In this document: piece after piece, positions 52,873-61,000 of the stretch
Numbering within the stretch: position 1 is the first letter of the stretch
How the letters are laid out: each line of letters begins with the position of its first letter
Assembly (NCBI GenBank): GCA_910588015.1
Contig: CAJUOK010000004.1
Coordinates: forward strand, 59,821 to 123,820
Direction: 5' to 3'
From: an uncultured Christensenellaceae bacterium
GTDB lineage: Bacteria; Bacillota; Clostridia; Christensenellales; UBA3700
Length of the DNA: 64,000 nt
Translations under genes and position numbers: made by a program
Notes under the pieces: model-generated
What the model was told of the DNA's origin: nothing
Databases searched by the model: none
The model's input: the letters and a program-made list of their open reading frames with translations, nothing else

Positions 52873-55104
52873 CTAAAAGCCTTTGATTTCGGCGGAATTT
52901 TCGTTTTTTGCGCACTCGTCAATGCTTATTCCCAAAAATTGAGCATTGTACAGTTCTGAATAAAAACCGCCCTTTTCAAGAAGTTCTTCGTGCGTACCCT
53001 GCTCCACTATATCTCCGTCTTTGAGCACCAAAATCATATCGGCGTCTTTTATCGTCGAAAGTCGGTGCGCGATAACAAAACACGTCCTTCCTTCCATAAG
53101 CGTGTTCATCGCCTGTTGAATGAGCATTTCCGTGCGGGTATCGACAAGACTCGTCGCCTCGTCAAGTATCATAATCTCACTGTCGGCGAGAATAGCTCTG
53201 GCAATCGTCAAAAGCTGCTTTTGTCCTTGCGAAATATTGTTTGCGTCCGCATTTATAACGAAATTATACCCTTCGGGCAAAATACGGATAAAATGGTCGG
53301 CGCAAGCAAGTTTTGCCGCCTTGATGACTTCTTCGTCGGTTGCGTCGAGTCTGCCATAACGTATATTCTCCATTATAGTGCCGTTAAAAAGCCAAGTATC
53401 CTGCAAGACCATACCGATATGTCTGCGCAGACCTGCGCGCGAAAATTCTTTGATATCTCTGCCGTCGACGGTGATTTTGCCGCTATCCAGGTCGTAATAT
53501 CTCATAAGTAGTTTGACAATAGTCGTCTTGCCCGCGCCCGTCGGTCCGACGATAGCCACTCTTTTGCCTTTTGCGACAAAACCGTTGAAATTTTTGATAA
53601 TTACCTTGTCGGAAGAATATCCGAACCTCACGCTGTCAAACTCAACTTCGCCTTGAATCTTATCGACGGTGAAATCGCCGCTCTCGACTTCTTCTTTTTC
53701 TTCGAGAAATTTGAACACTCTCTCCGCCGCGGCAATCGTAGACTGGAAGGTATTGGCGACGCTTGCAAGCTGCGTGATAGGTTGATTGAACTGCTTGACA
53801 TACTGAACGAAGGCTTGGATATTACCCACGCCAAGCGGGCCGCTGACCACCAAATAACCGCCAAGCACGCACACTCCCACAAAGCTCAAGTTGCCTATGA
53901 CCTTTGCGCACGGTTGCATAAGTCCCGAGAAGAACTGCGAACTGCACGCAGAAGAATACAGCTCGTCGTTATATTTTTTAAACTCCTCTATGCTCTTGCC
54001 CTCTCCGTTGAAAAGTTTGACGACGTTTTGTCCCGAAAACATCTCTTCGATATGTCCGTTGACGTGACCGAGATACTGTTGCTGACGCTTGAAATACTTT
54101 TGCGAATTCTTAATGATAATCATAGCGAGCGCCAACAGCACGGGCACGCTTACGACTGCTATCAACGTCATCAAAGGACTTATCTTGAGCATCATTATAA
54201 AAACGCCGACGACTGTCGTGATAGACGTCAACAGTTGAGACATACTCTGATTGAGCGAAGTCGCGATAGTGTCTATATCGTTGGTAATAAGGCTCATAAC
54301 CTCGCCGTTGGTCGTCTTGTCATAAAACTTAAGAGGAAGCCTGTCAATCTTTTCGTTGAGCTGACGTCTGAATCTATATGAAATCTTTTGAGCCACGCCC
54401 GCAAGCAAGAAACCTTGCAAATAAGCCATCACTCCGCTGGCAACGACCAACGCGATAAGCTTTGCGACGATATCCATAATAGCGTCGAAATCAATCTGAG
54501 GCTTTTCGTAAAACGACACCGACATAACGCTTTGACGGTATGCTTCGGGGATTTGCGAAAGCAAGTCGGAAGCTTCGATACCAAGTTTATCTATGAATTC
54601 GCCCACGGTGCGCGAATTACGGCTTGCGTCGGCAAGCGTAACAAGTCTGATATTATCCACAGTCTCCGTCTTGGGCAGCGAAAGTATAGCCTGCTTTGTC
54701 TGTTGCGGCAGTTGAGCAATGATTTCGCTGACGTTGGGGTCGACCGCGTTTTCTCCGCCTTCCTCTATCAACTTCCTAACGTAGCCCAGCGGCACGCGCG
54801 GATATGCGTCCATAAACGCAAGCGTCTCGTCGTCGAACTTGAGTCTGGGAACAACGGAATTATAAACTGTTTTTTTCATAGCTCCGTCGACAAGCACGTC
54901 GGTTGCTCCGCTCAAAACGTCGGGAACTATGACCGTGGCGACGGCGCCGCCTATGGCAAGCGCAAACGCCAATATTATCACAAACAAGTCTTTGCGCATA
55001 TAACGCAACAGCTTGACGGTTGTGCCCTTGACGTCCTTTGCCTTATCTCCGCCCGCCATTCTGCCGCCCATTGGAAGGTGAAACTTTTGCTTGCGTTCTG
55101 TCAT
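52873..55104 (-). CDS. ABC exporter half-transporter (membrane + ATPase), subunit B
   Basis: 743 aa, longer than the usual ~600 because of a ~170-residue extracytoplasmic loop after the first helix (DGAMKKTVYNSVVPRL to about residue 210). Six-helix TMD, then NBD with Walker A GPTGAGKTT, Q-loop MVLQDTW, signature NISQGQKQLLTIARA and Walker B IMILDEATSLVD, and H-loop IAHRLST. Canonical NBD. Its ATG overlaps the stop of subunit A (ATGA), so a heterodimer is likely. Closest types are MdlB/LmrCD-like multidrug or peptide exporters. Confidence 0.9.
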   Translation of the reverse strand: MTERKQKFHLPMGGRMAGGDKAKDVKGTTVKLLRYMRKDLFVIILAFALAIGGAVATVIVPDVLSGATDVLVDGAMKKTVYNSVVPRLKFDDETLAFMDAYPRVPLGYVRKLIEEGGENAVDPNVSEIIAQLPQQTKQAILSLPKTETVDNIRLVTLADASRNSRTVGEFIDKLGIEASDLLSQIPEAYRQSVMSVSFYEKPQIDFDAIMDIVAKLIALVVASGVMAYLQGFLLAGVAQKISYRFRRQLNEKIDRLPLKFYDKTTNGEVMSLITNDIDTIATSLNQSMSQLLTSITTVVGVFIMMLKISPLMTLIAVVSVPVLLALAMIIIKNSQKYFKRQQQYLGHVNGHIEEMFSGQNVVKLFNGEGKSIEEFKKYNDELYSSACSSQFFSGLMQPCAKVIGNLSFVGVCVLGGYLVVSGPLGVGNIQAFVQYVKQFNQPITQLASVANTFQSTIAAAERVFKFLEEKEEVESGDFTVDKIQGEVEFDSVRFGYSSDKVIIKNFNGFVAKGKRVAIVGPTGAGKTTIVKLLMRYYDLDSGKITVDGRDIKEFSRAGLRRHIGMVLQDTWLFNGTIMENIRYGRLDATDEEVIKAAKLACADHFIRILPEGYNFVINADANNISQGQKQLLTIARAILADSEIMILDEATSLVDTRTEMLIQQAMNTLMEGRTCFVIAHRLSTIKDADMILVLKDGDIVEQGTHEELLEKGGFYSELYNAQFLGISIDECAKNENSAEIKGF

Positions 55105-56840
55105 AAGCCCAGTTCCTCCTCCGACATCTGCGATTTTGCGATATCCAAATATGTCTTGCAATTTTTAAGCAACTCTTCGTGCTTACCTTCTCCGACGATT
55201 TTGCCGTCGTCGAGAACTATTATCTTGTCGGCATTTTTTATCGTACCCACGCGTTGAGCAACTATTATCACGCACGCGTCGCCCATTTCGCGGGCAAGGG
55301 CCTGTCGCAAATTGGCGTCGGTCTTAAAATCGAGAGCAGAAAAGGAATCGTCAAAGACGTATATCGGAGCCTTCTTGCTTAAGGCTCTTGCGATTGCGAG
55401 TCTTTGTTTTTGTCCGCCCGAAACGTTAGCTCCGCCTTGGGATATCTCCCTTTGAAGTCCCTTTTCGTCGGAATTTACGAATTCTCCCGCCTGCGCTATT
55501 TCCACAGCCTCGAGAAGTTCCTCCGTAGTTGCTCCGTCCGCGCCGTAGCCGACGTTGGAGGCAATATCGCCCGAAAATAATACGTTCTTTTGAGGAACGA
55601 AGCCTATATTGTCGCGCAAGTCCTTGAGATTGATATTCCTTATATCCACGCCGTCGACGGTAATTCTGCCGCAAGACACGTCCATAAGTCTTGGAAGCAA
55701 CGATACGACGGTGGATTTACCGCTTCCCGTACTGCCTATGATTGCCGTAACTTGACCGCTGTCGGCTTTGAACGTGATATGTTCGACAGCCATAGCTCCG
55801 CCGCCGTAGCCGTAGCTTACGTCTTCAAAACTCACGTCGCCCTTAAATCTTGCGCCCGTGGGAGCATCTTTGTCCGCGGCGTTGACTATGGATATAGGCA
55901 TAGTCAGCACTTCGCTCACTCTGTTGATAGACACCGTCGCTCTCGGCATAACCAAGAATATCATAGATATTACCATAAAGGACATAATCACCTGCAACGC
56001 GTATTGCATAAAAGCCACCATATTTGCTATCTGCGAAAAGTCTTCGACGTTTTGGGCGAATATCCAAACTATGGTAAGCATAATCGCATTCATCAGCACA
56101 GTCATCAAAGGCATCAAAAGCGCCATCAGTCTCGAAGTAAAAAGCGACGTGCGAGTCAAATCCATATTGGCGGCGTCGAAGCGCTTTTTTTCGTGCTGTT
56201 GCGTATTAAAAGCTCTGATAACAGTCATTCCGTTGAGTTCGTCGCCCGCTATCTGATTGACTTTGTCTATCTGTTTTTGCATTTTGTTGAATTTTGGCTG
56301 AACCACCGTCAAAGCTATTACGATAAGCACCACGATAATAGCTATCGCCGCGGCGATTACCCAACCGAGCGATGATATTCCGCCGGAATATTTCACAGCC
56401 ATAACCGCGCCGCCGATACCCATTATAGGCGCAAATAAAATGAGTCTCAAAAATATTATCGTCAGCATTTGAATCTGCGTAATATCGTTGGTACTCCTCG
56501 TTATAAGCGAAGAGACTGAAAACTTGTTGTATTCTTCTCCCGCAAAATCCATAACCTTGGAAAAAATATCAAAGCGTAAATCTCTGGAAATTTTAGCGCC
56601 GATATTTGCCGACAAATACCCTACCGTCACGGCGCATACGCAAGCTGTCAAGCTCAAAACAATCATCTTCCAACCGTAACTCCATATTATCCCCATATCC
56701 GACGCGCCCACTCCCTTTTCGAGAAGTCCCGACATCAAGCTTGGCAATTGCAATTCGCAAATAGCCTCGCCTGCCAAAAACGCAAGCGAAACAAGTATGA
56801 TATGCCAATATTTGAGATAGTAGCCGAAGATTTTTTTCAT
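55101..56840 (-). CDS. ABC exporter half-transporter, subunit A
   Basis: 579 aa. Six helices, then NBD with Walker A GSTGSGKST, Q-loop FVPQKNVLF, signature NVSGGQKQRLAIARA. Walker B is IYVFDDSFSALD, with Asp in place of the catalytic Glu, and the H-loop reads VAQRVGTI with Gln for His. This is the degenerate half of a heterodimeric exporter, pairing with the canonical subunit B. The ATG at 56840 was chosen by the family N-terminus; the ribosome site (CGGAATTAAT) is modest. A TTGACT/TAAAAT promoter lies at 56921-56892. Confidence 0.9.
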   Translation of the reverse strand: MKKIFGYYLKYWHIILVSLAFLAGEAICELQLPSLMSGLLEKGVGASDMGIIWSYGWKMIVLSLTACVCAVTVGYLSANIGAKISRDLRFDIFSKVMDFAGEEYNKFSVSSLITRSTNDITQIQMLTIIFLRLILFAPIMGIGGAVMAVKYSGGISSLGWVIAAAIAIIVVLIVIALTVVQPKFNKMQKQIDKVNQIAGDELNGMTVIRAFNTQQHEKKRFDAANMDLTRTSLFTSRLMALLMPLMTVLMNAIMLTIVWIFAQNVEDFSQIANMVAFMQYALQVIMSFMVISMIFLVMPRATVSINRVSEVLTMPISIVNAADKDAPTGARFKGDVSFEDVSYGYGGGAMAVEHITFKADSGQVTAIIGSTGSGKSTVVSLLPRLMDVSCGRITVDGVDIRNINLKDLRDNIGFVPQKNVLFSGDIASNVGYGADGATTEELLEAVEIAQAGEFVNSDEKGLQREISQGGANVSGGQKQRLAIARALSKKAPIYVFDDSFSALDFKTDANLRQALAREMGDACVIIVAQRVGTIKNADKIIVLDDGKIVGEGKHEELLKNCKTYLDIAKSQMSEEELGL

Positions 56841-56891
56841 ATTAATTCCGATTTTTCGCAACAAAAGGCTTCAAAGTTGCGCTTTCTATAT

Positions 56892-56921
56892 TTTAAAGTA
56901 TTATATACGTCGCAGTCAACA
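56892..56921 (-). promoter_or_regulatory. Promoter of the ABC exporter operon
   Basis: -35 TTGACT (56921-56916), 18-bp spacer, -10 TAAAAT (56897-56892), about 45 nt of leader. Confidence 0.55.
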
Positions 56922-56976
56922 GATTTTGACGTGCAAAAACCATATTTTAAAAACCAACCGGAAGTTGAGTTGATTG

Positions 56977-57678
56977 TTATTCCGCCAATTTAGCAATAAG
57001 CCTTTCAAGCTCTTTGAATCCTTTGACCTGAAAATCGGGACGTATGTCTTTGACAGTCTTGTTTTCTTTATTGAACAAAACGGTGCGAATACCGCTGTTG
57101 ATACCGCCCTGCACGTCGGAAGTAAGAGAATCGCCGATAATATAAGTATTCTTCAAATCCTCTTGAGGCAAACCTATATCCTCTATGACGTAATCAAAAA
57201 ATTCTTTCGACGGTTTGGCAAGATTAATTTCTTGCGATATATAAAGTTTTTTAAAATATTTGCCGAGACCGCTGGATTTCATACGCATTTTTTGCGTTCT
57301 GGTAATGCCGTTGGTCACGCAATACAAATCGTGATTTGCCGCCGCTCTCTTCAAAAAGGCTCTCGCTCCGCTGATAATTCTGCGGCTGTGAGCCATATAT
57401 TCGCGATAAGCGTCTCCTATTTCGACGACGTCCTTGTCCGCGATACCCAAAATGGCAAACAGTTCTTCGAATCGCGTATAAAAAATCTGTTCGCGGGTAA
57501 TCAACCCCAATTCGAACATATCCCACATCTTTCTGTTGATTTGTTTGAATTTGTCGGCAAAATCCTCTGCGCCGTCAATGCAATAATCTCGGCAAAGCGC
57601 AATAATGCTGTCGCGTTCGGAATTTTGAAAATCAAGCACGGTATCGTCCGCGTCTATTAGCAAGGTCAGCCTTTTCAT
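56977..57678 (-). CDS. HAD hydrolase, YjjG-like nucleotidase family
   Basis: 233 aa. HAD motif I LLIDADDTVLDF (two Asp), motif II in YCVTNGITRTQ, motif III Lys in INLAKPSKEFFDYVIEDIG and motif IV YIIGDSLTSDVQGGINSG. The helical cap and length match YjjG/YfnB, which dephosphorylate dUMP, dTMP and odd pyrimidine nucleotides. The ATG at 57678 has no ribosome site; the promoter places the RNA start on it. The open frame extends 55 codons upstream without support. Confidence 0.88.
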   Translation of the reverse strand: MKRLTLLIDADDTVLDFQNSERDSIIALCRDYCIDGAEDFADKFKQINRKMWDMFELGLITREQIFYTRFEELFAILGIADKDVVEIGDAYREYMAHSRRIISGARAFLKRAAANHDLYCVTNGITRTQKMRMKSSGLGKYFKKLYISQEINLAKPSKEFFDYVIEDIGLPQEDLKNTYIIGDSLTSDVQGGINSGIRTVLFNKENKTVKDIRPDFQVKGFKELERLIAKLAE

Positions 57679-57684
57679 AAATAC

Positions 57685-57713
57685 ATTATATCTCAACGAC
57701 AGCCGACTTGCAA
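57685..57713 (-). promoter_or_regulatory. Promoter giving a leaderless HAD-gene transcript
   Basis: -35 TTGCAA, 17-bp spacer, -10 TATAAT, then GTATTT and the ATG, on the minus strand. The start of transcription should fall on the A of the ATG at 57678. Confidence 0.7.
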
Positions 57714-57910
57714 TAAAATATATGGAATTTACCGAATAGACGCGGTTTGAGCTCTTCCCGACAGCGTACTCCCTTACCGATTGATTAAATCGGAACCGTC
57801 GGAATTTGCTTCGACCGCATCTAAACGGTTCTCTTTGGAGCAAATGTAATTATACTCAATATGACATACAAATAATGAAATTGAAATGTTGACATACTTT
57901 CCATATATTC

Positions 57911-57997
57911 TGTCACCTCGACCGTAGTGGAGAGGTCTCATCCGTATTTTATATGGATTAGATTTCTCCATTTCGCTTCGCTTCAGTCGAAATGACA
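57911..57997. mobile_element. MITE-like element, full copy
   Basis: 87 bp, from TGTCACCTCGA to TCGAAATGACA. The right end is kept; the left end carries the CACCTC/GAGAGGTCT variant with CCGTAGTGG in its middle. No coding capacity. Confidence 0.65.
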
Positions 57998-58021
57998 GAA
58001 GATTGGCGTATTCGTTCTATC

Positions 58022-61000
58022 TCACTTTCTATTCATAGCGCGTTGTTCTTTGAGGAAGTCTTGATATCTCTCAATTTGGTCTTCTCTCAAATCTATCATC
58101 TTCTTTGCGGTGGCGAATGCCTGCGCGTCGTCGATAATAACTTCGCTCTCTTTGACTTTGACTTTGGTGCCTTCGCTTCCTGCGTCTTTACGAATATCCT
58201 TAAAATACTCGTCTTCCATCTTGAATAGCGCAACGGTGGTGTCTTTCTTTATCGTCAGTTTTATCAACGGATTTACCGTAGACTGTCCGAGGACTATAAA
58301 GTACGTCGACTTTTTCTCTTTGCACTTTTCTTTGTTCATTGCGTACTCTCTCAAGCCGTCAAAGAACTTTTTTTGTTGTTTGGAAAGTTTTTCGTAAGCT
58401 TCGTCAAGAGTCAATCTCGGCGCGGTTTCCTTTTTAGGTCTTGCGGGAGCCGCCGCGGGAACAGTGACTTTGACTTCTTTCTCTATCACCTTCTCGACTA
58501 CCTTCTCTACAGGCACTTCGACGCGGACTTCTTTTTCCACTACCTTCTCGACTGGCACCTCTACTATCTTTTCGACAGGTACTTCGACTATTTTTTCAAC
58601 GGGTTTTTCGACTACCTTTTCTATCACTTTTTCAACCGGCACTTCAACAATCTTCTCGACGGGTACTTCGACGACTTTCTCGACGGGCTTTTCGACGATT
58701 TTTTCTATTATCTGCGGTTCGGCGACAGTTGCCGCGACTTCTCCGCGTTCGAGAATTTTGGCGATTAGCGACTCTTGATTTTTCATCATTTGGTCCATAC
58801 GCTCGTCGTTTCGTTCCATAACTTTTTGCAAGTTCCTATCGTTTTGGTCGATAAGTTCTTTTATAGTTTGGTCGTTGTTGGTAGGTTGAGGCAAAAGCTG
58901 TTGCATACCTGGGAGCAAAGCCGTAACGGTATCCGATATAATAGCTCTGACGTCTTCGGGCGCGATACCGCGTTGCATACCCATATACGCGCCTTGAGGA
59001 GCGCCGTCGCCCATATTGCCGCCCATCATACGCATAAACATCATCTGCATATCCTCGTCGCGGCGGCGGTATTCGTCGTCTCTGCGCGAGAATTCGGCTT
59101 CTCTCTTACGCTCGTCCAAATCTTTTTGGTTGCGGTTGTACTCTTCTAAAGTATCTTCGTAATTTTCTTCCGCTTTATTGCATCTGCTCTTGGCAGCCAA
59201 CATCATAATCAAGCTTACGACAGCCAAACCTATAAGTACGCAAGCAATAGCCGTCCATATCGTCATTGCCACGCCCAAGAAAGCTCCGCCCGCATACATT
59301 GACGTGTCGAGTTTGTCGGCTTTTTTGTTAAACTTTTTGCGCTTGCTGTCATAACCGGCAGTCTTGGACAAAAATACAAACGTGAGTATCAAGCTGATAA
59401 CGCTTGCAATCAACTGCCAAAGCGGTATGCCCTTTAGCTTTTCGAGAATGTCTCCAAAATCTCCGCCGTTGCCGTCGGGAGGCACGTTGCCGCTAATATC
59501 GCCGCTTCCGTCAGGCGGATTTATAGGTTCGTCTCCGCCGCCTATAGGCAAATCGGGGTCAACCGAAGGATAAATAGGATTGTTTGGACTGTTGGGGTCG
59601 TATACGGGGTCTCCCGCAGTAATGCTAAACTCCTTGGAAGTCTCCACGCTACCGTCGGCGAAAATAAAGTTATTGAGTTCTCCGTCCTTGATTTTTGCCG
59701 TAATTTTATAGGTATTGCCGGGTTTGAGCGCATTGTAAGACACGACGTTGCCGTCTGAATCCGTAATCTCATATTCCACGCCGTTGATTTGACCGTATTT
59801 GAGATTGAGCACGTTTGGCTTTGCGCTCGTATTCCAATCCACGGCGATTTTTGCCTGCGTGATTTCGAAGTCGAATTCATTGTCGCCGTCTATCTGATAT
59901 TTATCGGCATAGCTGCTCTTAAGGCTGACCTGCACCTTGTATTTACCGACGGCTTTGGGCGCGCTTGCAAGCGGCGTATATCCGTCTTCTTTATAATATC
60001 TTACGTCGAAAGCATTGCTTGGCAAAGCTCCGCCCGCGCTGATTTTTGCGTGTCTTTCGTTGGTGTTGTACTCCATAGTGGGATTGTCGAGAGTGACTTG
60101 CACTTTGGCAAGTTCTTTGCCGACTCTGAATCCCTTTTCCGCAGACGGGTCGTCCAACTCATAGTTGGCGGTATCCTGCAACACAGGCACGGCTACGTAA
60201 TATTTTGCCTCCGTCTCCGACCATACGATGTCGTTGATAGTCAAAGGCTTAGTCGGATCGAGCTTGGTTGTATAGGTCGAGTCTGTCTCATAGTATTGAT
60301 AAGTTACCACTCCGCCGTCGGCTCTGGGGTCTCTCAATACGGGAATATCAAAAGACTTATTGTTGATATCAGTCGCGCTGCCGTTCTTCCAACCGCCCGA
60401 ATGTATAGTAGCCTTGACGATATTCCAATTCTTCTCGAATTTGAAGTCGCCGTTGGGGTCGATATAAGTCGACGGGTCTGTTGCGTCGGGCAAAACGTAA
60501 TTGCCGGCGTAAGCGGGGTCAAGCGTAAACGTAACTTCCGCAAGTCCGCTGTCCACGCCCACTAGCATACCCGTGTTGTTGGTATAAGACGGAATAAGTC
60601 CTTTTGGCAAAGTATCGGGGTCAAGCTCTGCTTTAGAGCCGTTGACCTTGTCGTAAGGAAGCTGTCCGTCGTATAGCCACTCCACTTTGCTCAAATCGAA
60701 CTTGGCTTGCTCTATCGTCCATTCTATAGAATATATCGTGTCGACTCCGTCGGCGTCTTGCAGTTTGACGGAAGTCGTATAGGTATCCGCATTGGTTCCT
60801 ATTGCAGTATTGGAGCTTCCCTTGGCGGGAGTAACCAAATAACCGTTGTCGCCGTAAGTCGTGTCCATAGTATACCCGGGCGCAAGCATTTGGAATTTAT
60901 AGCTGTTGCGAGAGTTGTATATCAACGGCGACGTCGGCGAATATACTATCGGCGTTGTGTCGCCGATGACAGCCTGCACCATAGCGATACGCTTGGTGCC

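Larger units (their letters stand above)
57679..58021. other. Gap between the HAD gene and the 1824-aa gene
   Basis: Holds the HAD promoter (57685-57713), AT-rich DNA and one full MITE-like element (57911-57997). No RNA gene or supported open frame. Confidence 0.5.

Noticed and set aside
57679..57843. N-terminal extension of the HAD protein (55 residues)
   Set aside because: Arg-rich, unlike the family, no ribosome site, and a consensus promoter lies inside it.
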